The notes beneath the pieces are model-generated. The model searched no databases and was not told the DNA's origin. It was given only the letters and a program-made list of their open reading frames with translations. A stretch of 47,913 nt of DNA, from NCBI GenBank assembly GCA_003696955.1, contig RFGU01000118.1, forward strand, positions 1-47,913, read 5' to 3'. Shown here piece after piece: positions 24,812-32,787 of the stretch. The DNA is from Deltaproteobacteria bacterium (lineage in GTDB: Bacteria > Myxococcota_A > Polyangia > Nannocystales > Nannocystaceae). The position numbers and the translations under genes are program-made. How positions within the stretch are numbered: position 1 is the stretch's first letter; each line of letters begins with the position of its first letter.

Positions 24812-25972
24812 ATGCGGAAGGCTCGTTGGCTCCACATCGCATGGATGCTCGCGCTCTCGACGTGCGGGGACGACGGTGCGGCGGGCGGCACCGATGGCAC
24901 CGCCTCCTCGACCGGCACGTCGTCCGGCGGGGCTACGGCGACCACGCAGGCCGCGACGACGGGCGGTGTCGAAACGTCCGCAGGCTCCGGTACCGGGACG
25001 GGATCGGCGTCCTCCACCGCCAGTACGTCGGGCACGTCGGGCACGACCGGGGCCGATGCGGGAGGGACGCCCGCGCTGTCGTGCTTCGACGACCCTCCCG
25101 AGGGGGCCGAGATGCCGCCGCCCTTGCCCAGCTATCAGGGCACCTGTCCCCCCATCGTTCCGGGGAAGAACACGATCGATAGTTCCGGCACGCCCCGCGA
25201 GTTCATCTTCGTGGCGCCGAGCGATTGGCAGCCGGGTGAGGCCCTGCCCGTGATCTTCCTGTGGCACTGGCTCGGCGGCGATGCCAACGGATTCCTCGAA
25301 CAGGGCGACGTGCAGCTCGCAGCCGACCTCTACCGCTTCTTCGCGGTCATCCCGGAGAAGAAGGGTGATCTGGCGTTCGTCTGGCCCTACTCGGCGGTGG
25401 ACGGGGACGCGCGGATGGAGGAGGAGGCACGTTTCTTCGACGACATGCTCGCGTGCGTCGCCGAGCAGTACGAGGTTCGACCGGCGTGCATCTCGAGCGT
25501 CGGCGTGAGCGCGGGGGCCCTGTGGACCGGCCAACTCGCCAGCCTGCGTGGCCAGTACCTCGCATCGTTCCTGTCCCTTTCGGGGGGGACCGGGGGGCCC
25601 TTCGTCAAGCCGTGGATGGGCAGCCCCCACAAGATGCCGGCCCTCGTGCTGTGGGGCGGGCCCGACGACACCTGCATCGTCATCAACTTCCAAGATACGT
25701 CCCTCGATCTCGAGCAACACCTGACCGACGAGGGCCACGCCGTCGTCGAGTGCATCCACAACTGCGGCCACGGCGTCCCACCCATCGAGGTGGAGGGGGC
25801 TCCCACGCCCTTCGCCATGCTGTGGGAGTTCGTCCTCGATCATCCCTACTTCCTCCCCGACGGCGAGACGCCGTACAGCGCGGGGCTTCCGCCCAACATG
25901 CCGGGCTTCTGTGCCGTGGGGATGGGCAACGCGGTACCGCGCGAGGGGCCCTGCGACCCGCCGGGGTGTTGA
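24812..25972 (+). CDS. Secreted lipoprotein with an alpha/beta-hydrolase (esterase/PHB-depolymerase-like) domain
   Basis: The 386-residue product has a lipobox ending at Cys18 (LALSTC), then a Ser/Thr/Gly/Ala-rich tether (residues about 22-85) of the sort seen on many Nannocystis-like lipoproteins. The folded part resembles secreted esterase/depolymerase domains: REFIFVAPSDWQPGEALPVI, FLWHWLGGDANGF, nucleophile S233 in GVSAG, a likely Asp at 285/286 (WGGPDDTC) and His320 (NCGHGVPP). Cysteines in pairs suggest disulphides outside the cytoplasm. Substrate is unknown. It lies 12 bases after mtaB, probably as a separate unit. Confidence 0.75.
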   Translation: MRKARWLHIAWMLALSTCGDDGAAGGTDGTASSTGTSSGGATATTQAATTGGVETSAGSGTGTGSASSTASTSGTSGTTGADAGGTPALSCFDDPPEGAEMPPPLPSYQGTCPPIVPGKNTIDSSGTPREFIFVAPSDWQPGEALPVIFLWHWLGGDANGFLEQGDVQLAADLYRFFAVIPEKKGDLAFVWPYSAVDGDARMEEEARFFDDMLACVAEQYEVRPACISSVGVSAGALWTGQLASLRGQYLASFLSLSGGTGGPFVKPWMGSPHKMPALVLWGGPDDTCIVINFQDTSLDLEQHLTDEGHAVVECIHNCGHGVPPIEVEGAPTPFAMLWEFVLDHPYFLPDGETPYSAGLPPNMPGFCAVGMGNAVPREGPCDPPGC

Positions 25973-26154
25973 CGCGGACGCCCGTGCGGTGGACCGAGCG
26001 TGCCGCCGCCGCGGGCCGCACGCAGCTTCCGCCGTCCGTGTGACGCCGCTTTCCCCCCACACCTGGTGGCTTGCCAGGGTGGACCTCGACCATGGGCGGA
26101 GAGACCGCGGCCCCCGTGTCGGAGGCGGGGGCGTCCCCGGCTCCGCGAGGGAGG

Positions 26155-26227
26155 TGAGCCCGGTAGGGATCGAACCTACGACCCGCGGATTAAAAGTCCG
26201 CTGCTCTACCAACTGAGCTACGGGCCC
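26155..26227 (-). tRNA. tRNA-Lys (anticodon TTT)
   Basis: A complete 73-base cloverleaf on the minus strand. The acceptor stem is GGGCCCG/CGGGCTC with one G-U pair, the D-loop contains AGTTGGTA, the anticodon loop CTTTTAA gives anticodon TTT, and the T-arm has GTTCGAT. The discriminator is A, and the CCA end is not encoded (ACCT follows). It is 34 bases downstream of the tRNA-Glu gene, so the two are probably one transcript. Confidence 0.97.
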
Positions 26228-26261
26228 GGTACGCGCGTCGACGCGCGCACGAAGGAAGGGG

Positions 26262-26334
26262 TGACCCCAACGGGATTCGAACCCGTGTTACCGCCTTGAA
26301 AGGGCGGAGTCCTAGGCCTCTAGACGATGGGGTC
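26262..26334 (-). tRNA. tRNA-Glu (anticodon TTC)
   Basis: A complete 73-base cloverleaf on the minus strand. Acceptor GACCCCA/TGGGGTC, D-arm with TCTAGAGGCCTAGGA, anticodon arm CCGCC-CTTTCAA-GGCGG giving anticodon TTC, T-arm GGTTCGAATCC, discriminator A. CCA is not encoded. It precedes tRNA-Lys in the transcript. A large stem-loop begins eight bases before its 5' end. Confidence 0.97.
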
Positions 26335-26342
26335 GAAGAAGG

Positions 26343-26400
26343 GCTGCGGCCGTTGCGGGTGCGTGTACCCGAAGACACGCGCGCTCGCAAGGGCCGCAGC
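26343..26400 (-). promoter_or_regulatory. Long stem-loop directly upstream of tRNA-Glu
   Basis: GCTGCGGCC (26343-26351) pairs with GGCCGCAGC (26392-26400). After one mismatch TTGCG (26353-26357) pairs with CGCAA (26386-26390), and a 6-bp inner stem GCGTGT/ACACGC (26361-26380) is capped by a loop with CTTCGG on the minus strand. It lies after the Lys-rich lipoprotein gene (stop 26447) and eight bases before tRNA-Glu. It may terminate the upstream operon (the minus strand continues CCTTCTTC) or belong to tRNA processing. The same bases contain a weak promoter-like pair TTGCGA and TACACG 17 bases apart. Confidence 0.5.
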
Positions 26401-26446
26401 GTTCGTCTCGCCGGAAGGGGACCTTACGCCGAGCGGCGTTCCGCCC

Positions 26447-27187
26447 TCAGCCCTCCGGCGTCTCGGGCGGGACGACGATGAGGGAGTCGGTCACCGCCTT
26501 GAACGTGGGTTGGATGGCCTCGAAGGCGTTGGGATGCGCCTCGAGGACCACGATGAACACCTTACCCGCGTTGTACTTGTTGTCGAAGAGCACCCACAGC
26601 TTGGCCGGGCCCTGCTGGGACTTCGCCAGCACCGCGCCTTCGAGGCGGCGACCTTCGATCTTGGGGTTCTCGAACGACTCGACCTGGTAGCCGAGCTGGG
26701 TGAGGAAGTCCTGGGCGAACTGCTGGAAGTCCTTCTTGGGCTCGTCGTCAATCATGGCCGCGGCCATGTACGTGACCATGGCATCACAGGTGGAGACGAA
26801 CCCGTCCTGGCTCATGGTCATGTAGAAGAACGGGTTCTGCTCCACCAGGTCGTCCTTGGTCATGCCCTTGGGCACGCGGATGAACGCCATGGGTTCGCCG
26901 GTCTCGGGGTGGAGGAACAGCGGGGCCGGCGTGTCCGAGATCTCGGCCTTGCAGGCCTTCTTGACGTCGGCCTTCTTCTCGCCGCCCTCGTCGCCATCGC
27001 CCTTGGCACCCCTCTTGCCCTTGCCGCGGGTGCGCTTGCCACCCTTGCCACCGTCGTCCGCCGCTTGCGCACCGTCTTCGGGGGGCGTCGTTCCGTCGGG
27101 TGCGTTCTTACCGCAAGCCGCGGTGGCAAGGGCCAACGAAAGGGACAGGCAGGTCAGGATCGTGCGTGCCATGGGCGTGTGCTTCAC
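26447..27187 (-). CDS. Lysine/glycine-rich lipoprotein of unknown function
   Basis: The 246-residue product starts at a GTG (27187) with AAGGAG at ideal spacing; an ATG at 27172 is the alternative. A signal peptide ends in a lipobox (ATAAC, Cys25). Residues about 43-75 are a highly charged Lys/Gly/Arg/Asp/Glu tract. The remaining part has mixed alpha/beta character (PLFLHPETGEPMAFIRVPKG, then KLWVLFDNKYNAGKVFIVVL) and could be a distant PsbP/MogA-like fold, but I recognise no family. It is the last gene of the five-gene minus operon starting with the Nudix gene and is separated from it by 69 bases. Confidence 0.75.
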   Translation of the reverse strand: MKHTPMARTILTCLSLSLALATAACGKNAPDGTTPPEDGAQAADDGGKGGKRTRGKGKRGAKGDGDEGGEKKADVKKACKAEISDTPAPLFLHPETGEPMAFIRVPKGMTKDDLVEQNPFFYMTMSQDGFVSTCDAMVTYMAAAMIDDEPKKDFQQFAQDFLTQLGYQVESFENPKIEGRRLEGAVLAKSQQGPAKLWVLFDNKYNAGKVFIVVLEAHPNAFEAIQPTFKAVTDSLIVVPPETPEG

Positions 27188-27256
27188 GTGGATCTCCTTG
27201 GGGCGCGGACCCTAGCACAACCCGCGCCCTGCCTTCCACCGCCGCGGACCGGCAGG

Positions 27257-27760
27257 TCAGCCTCCGGGCTGCCAGTCGATGGCCCCGCCGGGCAGGACGT
27301 AGAGGAGGATCATGCCCCCGCCGGTCACCTCCGGGGTGTGGACGCTGCCGGGCGCCCGCACGTGCCATCCCGGTGGCGCACCATCGAACCGTACGGTCTC
27401 GGCGCAGCTCGCCTCGTCGGCGATGCCGAAGGTGATCTCGCCGCGCGGGTGGGCGTGCCGCAGCCCCGCTCCGGTGAGCCACACCACGTCGATGCTGAGG
27501 TCGGAGGTCTCGGGGCTCGGTTTGGCGACGCGGCCGAAGCGGGCCGGCGGCTCGCCCCGGTCGCACAGGACGCCCGCGGCGACGCCCGCCCGTAGGGCGT
27601 CGGCGATCCGTCGGGCGACCGGGCCGTCGGCGGGGAATCGGGCCTCCAGGGCGGCCTTGACGGCGCGTTCGTCCGCCACGATCGGCCCTGCGAGGAGGTC
27701 GGCACACGCCGGAAGGACGGGGTCGAGGGCGGCGAGAAGTTCGGCGCGGGGGTCGTTCAT
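27257..27760 (-). CDS. DUF4863-like cupin protein (4-hydroxylaminobenzoate lyase family)
   Basis: A 167-residue cytoplasmic protein without a signal peptide. The C-terminal half is a small cupin with a likely metal site: H102, H104, E108 (LRHAHPRGEITFGI) and H141 (APGSVHTPEVTGG), and the end MILLYVLPGGAIDW. This matches my recollection of the DUF4863 family, one member of which is the nitrobenzoate pathway enzyme 4-hydroxylaminobenzoate lyase. Most members are uncharacterised, and no nitroaromatic genes are nearby, so the reaction is not claimed. The start ATG overlaps the stop of the upstream lipoprotein gene (ATGA). Confidence 0.6.
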   Translation of the reverse strand: MNDPRAELLAALDPVLPACADLLAGPIVADERAVKAALEARFPADGPVARRIADALRAGVAAGVLCDRGEPPARFGRVAKPSPETSDLSIDVVWLTGAGLRHAHPRGEITFGIADEASCAETVRFDGAPPGWHVRAPGSVHTPEVTGGGMILLYVLPGGAIDWQPGG

Positions 27761-28587
27761 GGCGGCCGAAGGGTATCAGGGGTGCCGACCCCGTCCGGAC
27801 CGGCGAGCAGGGCCGTCGGCGACGCCCCCGCGACGAAGCCGTGTTGGCGCAGGACGACGCGGACCGGGGCCGCGGGAAGGGCGGCCAAGGCATCGTCGAT
27901 GGGCGCACCGCGAGGGGCGATGGCCGTCGAAGGTGGTGTCGTCGCGTGGGCCCAATAGGACGATTCGAGATCTTCCGGTACCAGGAGCAGCGGCCCCTCG
28001 GCGGTGAGGATCGCCACGTAGGGGAAGACGGCCCCTTCCATGGGGCGGCCCGTGCGCCCCCGGGGCCCCGGCTCGAAGGTGAGGTGCCACGCGCCGGCGA
28101 GGTGGCGTTCGAGTCCTTCGCGCGGGCAGTCGTGGGGGACGATCCAGAGGGCGACGCCCGACGTGGTCGCTGCCCGGACGAGGGCCCGGGGCGCGAGTCG
28201 AGCCTCGGCCAGGCGATCGCTCACCCAGGCGTACTCGTCGGGCAGGTGGGCGAGGGCGAAGGCCGTGGTGACCGAGATTCCGCGTCCAGGCGACGAGACG
28301 TACGCGGCCAGTCGTTCGAGCGCGGTGGTCACGCCGTCGGCAGCCGGATCGATCCACGCTGCGAAGAGGAGGTCGTCCCGCAGGCCCCATGCCGTGGGGT
28401 CCTCCTCGGCTGCGGCCATGCACGACGGCTCGAATCCGGAGCGATCGACGGCCGTGGCATCGGCCCCGGGCCCGGCGGAGCCGGTCGACGTCGCGCCGTC
28501 GGCCGGGGGAGCGGAGGGCGTCGAGGCGCGTCGCGTCGCGCATGCCGTCGCGGCAAGGACCAGCAGCACGGTGACGATGCGATTCAT
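27757..28587 (-). CDS. Lipoprotein of unknown function
   Basis: The 276-residue product starts MNRIVTVLLVLAATACATRR with a lipobox cysteine at residue 16, followed by a Ser/Ala/Pro/Gly-rich linker to about residue 50. The folded part (DDLLFAAWIDPAADGVTTAL, LVRAATTSGVALWIVPHDCP) has no motif I know. It overlaps both neighbours by four bases and resembles the next lipoprotein upstream in beginning its folded part with an (A/L)WLDP/AWIDPA segment followed by TTA, so the two may be paralogues of one family. Function is unknown. Confidence 0.75.
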   Translation of the reverse strand: MNRIVTVLLVLAATACATRRASTPSAPPADGATSTGSAGPGADATAVDRSGFEPSCMAAAEEDPTAWGLRDDLLFAAWIDPAADGVTTALERLAAYVSSPGRGISVTTAFALAHLPDEYAWVSDRLAEARLAPRALVRAATTSGVALWIVPHDCPREGLERHLAGAWHLTFEPGPRGRTGRPMEGAVFPYVAILTAEGPLLLVPEDLESSYWAHATTPPSTAIAPRGAPIDDALAALPAAPVRVVLRQHGFVAGASPTALLAGPDGVGTPDTLRPP

Positions 28588-29600
28588 CGTGGTCGCTCGA
28601 GGAGGTCGCGAACGGTGGTCGCCGGGATCTGCAGGCGCGCCCGCACCACGTTGCCCTCCACGGTGAAGGCGACCTGGCGGGCCAGGGCAGCCGTTCGTTC
28701 GTCCATGCCTGGGGTCTTGCGGTTCGAGAGGGCCGCGGCGAGGCTCTCGGGATCCCCGGTCGGCATCAACTCGGCTCGGACGTCGAGCCCGCCCTCCTGC
28801 CAGGGGGTGACGGTCGCGTGGAATCCGGCCAGGGGATCGGGAGCGTCGAGGTGCGGCAGGGGACCGGCTGCGGCGATCTCCACGACGGGGCGGGGCCGGG
28901 CCTCCATCGCATCGAGCATGCGGCGTTCGAGGGGCGAGGCCGGAAGATCCCGGGCTGCGGAGAGAGGCGACAGGCCCGACCCGATGGACCTTCGGGACAC
29001 GAAGGCTACGTGACCGTCGTCGAGCAGGACGATGCGATGGGGGAAGGCGCCCCGCGGCTCGAGCACTTCGAAGCCCTCGCGGACGTCGCGGGAGAACCCG
29101 GCTGCGGCCAGGGTGGCGGCGAAGGCGTCCTTGCCACCGCCGATGGCCGCGACGAGGATCGGTGTGCCGTCGAGGGGGCCGAGGGATGCGAGTGCGAGCC
29201 CCTCCCAACGGAGCTTCGCGTCGGGAACGTCGAGCGCCACGAGTTCGGCGAGGTCCGAGGGCGCGTCTGCAACCTTGCGTACGAGGTCCTCGACTTGCGG
29301 TGGAGCTCCGGCCAGGTAGGCGATGAGGGCCAGGTCGAGGTGGCGGCCGAGATCCACCGCTGCGGCCGTGGTGGCGTCCGGGTCGAGCCAGGCGAGCAGG
29401 CGGGCCTCGGCGGAGGCCGTCGCCGTCGGGGCCTTGGCGGAGGCCGTCGCCGGCCCCGTAGCGGCCGTCGCGGCCTCGGTGGTCTCTTCGACCCTGCCGG
29501 ACGCGGGCTCCGAGCGGCTGCTGCACCCCACGGAGCCGAGCAGGCCGGCGAGGACCCCGGCGGCGACGGCCGCCGCCCCTAGCCGTCGATGGGATGCCAT
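28584..29600 (-). CDS. Lipoprotein of unknown function (paired with the downstream lipoprotein)
   Basis: The 338-residue product from the ATG at 29600 (AAGGAGG upstream) has a signal peptide with lipobox GSVGC (Cys26) and an Ala/Thr-rich tether to about residue 65. The folded region begins ARLLAWLDPDATTAAAVDLG and continues with long alternating hydrophobic segments (GTPILVAAIGGGKDAFAATL). Its layout resembles that of bacterial DUF3352-type substrate-free lipoproteins, but I cannot assign it with confidence. Its start lies 22 bases inside the Nudix gene and its stop overlaps the next start, so the three are translated in series. Confidence 0.75.
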   Translation of the reverse strand: MASHRRLGAAAVAAGVLAGLLGSVGCSSRSEPASGRVEETTEAATAATGPATASAKAPTATASAEARLLAWLDPDATTAAAVDLGRHLDLALIAYLAGAPPQVEDLVRKVADAPSDLAELVALDVPDAKLRWEGLALASLGPLDGTPILVAAIGGGKDAFAATLAAAGFSRDVREGFEVLEPRGAFPHRIVLLDDGHVAFVSRRSIGSGLSPLSAARDLPASPLERRMLDAMEARPRPVVEIAAAGPLPHLDAPDPLAGFHATVTPWQEGGLDVRAELMPTGDPESLAAALSNRKTPGMDERTAALARQVAFTVEGNVVRARLQIPATTVRDLLERPR

Positions 29601-30268
29601 CGATCCTCCTTGCGAACGAAGCCGATCGGCAGGGATGCCACCCGTGCCGGTGCCCTTGCGCCGTCGCCTTCGAGATCGGTGTAGCCCGGTGCGTGGGGCA
29701 GGAACACGTGATGGAGCCCGTCCCGCTGGATCCACTTGGGTAGGATCGGCTGGCCGGGGTCGACGTCCTCCATCCATCGACGGATCTCGGCCGTCGTCCG
29801 ACCGGCCAGGCGCAGGAGCGTCGCAAGGGTGGGCGGCGGCAGGTCGGCTCGGCTCGCCCGCCACGACGCCAGCATGGCCTCCGCGGTCTCGCACCGCAGG
29901 TCGAACGTTTCGAGTCCGTCGGCGGCGAGTCCCGTGACCGCCGACGTGTCCACGAAGGCGGCGAAGAAGCGAGCGTGGTAGCGGCGCCGCTCGGCCGAGG
30001 GCGTGATCCACGTGTCGAACCACACGAGGGCGTCGCGCTCGAGGGAAAGTCCAACTTCTTCCTGGCACTCTCGGATTGCGGCGTGCAGGAACGCCGCGTC
30101 GCCCTTGCCGTCTTCGGGCTCGACCCGCCCCCCGGGGAAGACGTACGTCGACGGCATGAAGCGGCTGCGCGCACTCCTGCGGACCATCACCAGGCGGGGT
30201 AGGTCTCCGGGGGCGCCGGCGAGGACGACCACCGTGGCGGCCGGACGGATCGGTGGGGATTCGGGCAC
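29579..30268 (-). CDS. Nudix hydrolase
   Basis: A 229-residue cytoplasmic Nudix protein, hydrolysing a nucleoside diphosphate linked to another group. The Nudix box is seen at residues about 46-74: GGRVEPEDGKGDAAFLHAAI followed by RECQEEVGL (R66, E67, E70, E71, G73 match the consensus). A few residues are inserted between the first glycines and the REXXEE part, and the N-terminus RLVMVRRSARSRFMPSTYVF with PGG resembles NUDT19-like CoA or ADP-ribose type members. Exact substrate is not deducible. It is the first gene of the minus operon; a divergent kinase gene starts 150 bases away. Confidence 0.88.
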   Translation of the reverse strand: MPESPPIRPAATVVVLAGAPGDLPRLVMVRRSARSRFMPSTYVFPGGRVEPEDGKGDAAFLHAAIRECQEEVGLSLERDALVWFDTWITPSAERRRYHARFFAAFVDTSAVTGLAADGLETFDLRCETAEAMLASWRASRADLPPPTLATLLRLAGRTTAEIRRWMEDVDPGQPILPKWIQRDGLHHVFLPHAPGYTDLEGDGARAPARVASLPIGFVRKEDRWHPIDG

Positions 30269-30417
30269 CGGGGCATAGGCGTATCACGGCCGACGGCGAG
30301 CCGTCATGGCCGGCCCGGTGCCCAACGTCCCTTCGGACGGTTCCGCAAGGAGCGCGCCTCTCCTGCAGCCTGGAACCGGCACGGACGCCCGCCGGCTGCT
30401 ACCGTCCCAGGGACGCC

Positions 30418-32739
30418 GTGAGATCGCAGACGGGCAAGCAGCGTGCGCTCACGCCCGGCGGTGCGGACGAACGTCTTCCCGTCGCCGAGGTGCCCGTACC
30501 GCTCGCCGTGCTCGATCACGCCGGCCGGCTCGGTGCGGCCAACGGTGCCCTCGCATCGCTGCTCGGCCTCGACGACGCCGAACTCTCCGGCCGCCCGTGG
30601 CTCGAATTCCTCCAGGGCGCCCGGTCGCGGACTCGCTTCGTGGGCTGCTTTCGCAAGGTGCTCGAGCGCGGCGAGGGGGCCGTCGGGGTCACGGAGATCG
30701 ATGTGCGCGGGCCCGGTGGGGTGCCCGTCCCCGTGGAGGTGCGGTTGCGGGCTGCCGGCGACGGGCGCGTCGTGCTCACCGCCGAACGGCTCGAACACCC
30801 CGTCGACCGACGCGGAGACCTCGAGCGGGCCCTTGCCGACAGCCTCGGGGCCTTGGACCAGGGGGCCGTATTGCTCGATGCGTCGGGGCGGGTGGTCGAG
30901 GCGAATCGCGCCGCCGAGCAGCTCCTCGGACGCCTCGATCCCGGCACCTCGTTCCTCGAGCGGTTGCCGCCGACGGACGTGGACGCCGTCGCCCAGGTTC
31001 TGTCCCTCGGAGGTGCGGGGGCGGCCCGGCTCGAAGTGGAAGTCGCCCGGGACGAGGGGGATCCGGTGCCGGTCGAGTTGTCCGTGGCGGTGGGGCCCGG
31101 GCCCGCCGCCCCGGCGTTGCTGCTCGTACGGGATCTGCGGGAGAGCCGCCGCCAGGCCTTCGAGGCCGAGGTCGCCGGGCAGGTGGATCGGGCCCTGCTC
31201 GAGTCCTCCGATCCTCGGCGCGCGGTGCTCGATGCGTGCACGGCCGTGGCCAGGGCGTTCGAGGCCGACGCCGTCGATGCGATCGTGCGGGTCGGCAATC
31301 GCATCGAGCGCTGGTCGGCCGACGCCGACGGCCCGCGTGCCGTCGGTTCGGTGCCGAACGTGCCGGACGTGCCCGAACGCTGGCGAACCGGGCCTGCCAT
31401 CGCGCGGATCGTCGGTGACGACCTGTCTCCCTGGCTCGGGCGCGATGGCGGGGCGGCCGTCCACGGGGTGCGCATCGCCATGACGGCTCCGGCCGGTCGC
31501 GTTGGCTACCTCTTCGTTCGATATCGGATGGAACCGGAGTGGTCCGACCGCGATCTTCGGTTCCTCGCTCGCCTGGCGGGACAGATCGCCTACGGCGTGG
31601 CCAACGGCGTGCTCGCCCTCGAGACGCGGGCGCTCGCCGAGTACCGGGAGATGCTGCTCGACCAGAGCAGCGTGCTCATCGTGAGTCTCGACGCGGACGG
31701 GCGCATCGTCACCTGGAATCGGGCGGGGGAGCGTCTCCTCGGTGTGGCCGTGTCGGAGGCCATCGGCCGGGTATTCGGCCGGGACGTGGCGCAGGTCGTG
31801 TCGCCGGCGGCCTTCGAGGCGGCACAGGCGCGCATGCGAGCAGAGGGAAGCTGCGCCCTCGAGGCCGTCGTGCTCGACGCGGACGGACACGAAGTTCCGT
31901 TGCATCTCGAAGGGCGCGCGCTCGCAGGGGGCGAAGGTGTCGCAGCGTCCGTCTGGGTGGGCCTCGACCTGCGGGCACGTCGCAAGCTCGAGGCCCAGGT
32001 GCTGCGCAGCCAGAAGCTCGCGGCCGTGGGGGTCCTCGCGGCGGGCATCGCCCACGAGATCAACAATCCCCTGTCGGGGGTGGTGGGATACGCCCAACTG
32101 CTCGTCGAGCGCGACGATCTGCCCGAGGACGTTCGCATCCGGCTTCGAAGAATCCTCGACAGCGCCCGGCGATGCCAACGCATCGTCGAGGGGGTGCTCC
32201 TGTTCTCCCGCAAGCGGGGAACCGGGGACTTCGCTTCGGTGGACGTGCGTGACGTGGTGGACCGGGTCGTGCGCCTCGGTGAGTACCAGTGGCGCATGCG
32301 CAACGCGCGTATCGTGCGGGATCCCGACGAGTCGGTCGTCGTTCGGGGGGATGCCGACCGCCTCGAGCAGGTCGTGCTCAACCTGGTGGCCAACGCGGTG
32401 GACGCCATGCCCCGCGGCGGAACCGTTCGCGTGGGCGTGCGCACCGAGGGCGACCGGGCGGTCGTGGAGGTGCAGGACGCAGGTGTAGGGATCGATCCCG
32501 ACGTCCTGCCCCGAATCTTCGATCCGTTCTTCTCCACCAAGGACGTCGGCAAGGGCACGGGACTCGGGCTTGCGATAAGCTACGGCATCGTCGAAGAGCA
32601 CGGCGGCACGATCCAGGTCGAGTCCAAGCCGGGGGAGGGGACGCGATTTGCGGTCTTGCTGCCCCGGGCGGAGGGTGCGGAGGATGCGCATGAGCAGCGC
32701 GCGACCGGCCCGGAAGAAGCGCCACCGAAAACGTCCTAA
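30418..32739 (+). CDS. Cytosolic PAS/GAF sensor histidine kinase
   Basis: A 773-residue soluble histidine kinase, from the GTG at 30418 (the open frame extends to 30253 without signs of conserved protein). Order: PAS (about 19-115), PAS (about 137-240), GAF-like (about 250-385), PAS (about 407-520), HisKA with phospho-acceptor H546 (GIAHEINNPLSGVVGYAQLL), then HATPase_c with the N box from N655 (NLVANAVDAM), G1 (DAGVGID) and G2 (GKGTGLGLAISYG). No membrane segment is seen, so the signal is probably cytoplasmic. The HEINNP motif places it in the NtrB/FleS-like kinase group. A response regulator follows 48 bases later and is the likely partner. Confidence 0.92.
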   Translation: MRSQTGKQRALTPGGADERLPVAEVPVPLAVLDHAGRLGAANGALASLLGLDDAELSGRPWLEFLQGARSRTRFVGCFRKVLERGEGAVGVTEIDVRGPGGVPVPVEVRLRAAGDGRVVLTAERLEHPVDRRGDLERALADSLGALDQGAVLLDASGRVVEANRAAEQLLGRLDPGTSFLERLPPTDVDAVAQVLSLGGAGAARLEVEVARDEGDPVPVELSVAVGPGPAAPALLLVRDLRESRRQAFEAEVAGQVDRALLESSDPRRAVLDACTAVARAFEADAVDAIVRVGNRIERWSADADGPRAVGSVPNVPDVPERWRTGPAIARIVGDDLSPWLGRDGGAAVHGVRIAMTAPAGRVGYLFVRYRMEPEWSDRDLRFLARLAGQIAYGVANGVLALETRALAEYREMLLDQSSVLIVSLDADGRIVTWNRAGERLLGVAVSEAIGRVFGRDVAQVVSPAAFEAAQARMRAEGSCALEAVVLDADGHEVPLHLEGRALAGGEGVAASVWVGLDLRARRKLEAQVLRSQKLAAVGVLAAGIAHEINNPLSGVVGYAQLLVERDDLPEDVRIRLRRILDSARRCQRIVEGVLLFSRKRGTGDFASVDVRDVVDRVVRLGEYQWRMRNARIVRDPDESVVVRGDADRLEQVVLNLVANAVDAMPRGGTVRVGVRTEGDRAVVEVQDAGVGIDPDVLPRIFDPFFSTKDVGKGTGLGLAISYGIVEEHGGTIQVESKPGEGTRFAVLLPRAEGAEDAHEQRATGPEEAPPKTS

Positions 32740-32787
32740 CCTGCGCCCCGCGCCCCGAGGGGCTCCCCAAGCCAGTTCAGAAATCCC

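Noticed and set aside
24870-25070. DNA tandem repeats or a CRISPR-like array in the tether of the esterase gene
   Set aside because: The coding repeats are irregular Ser/Thr/Gly codons without constant repeat-spacer lengths; this is protein low complexity.
26232-26247. Perfect 16-base palindrome between the two tRNA genes
   Set aside because: CGCGCG-type palindromes are common in GC-rich spacers. It could aid tRNA processing, but there is no further support.
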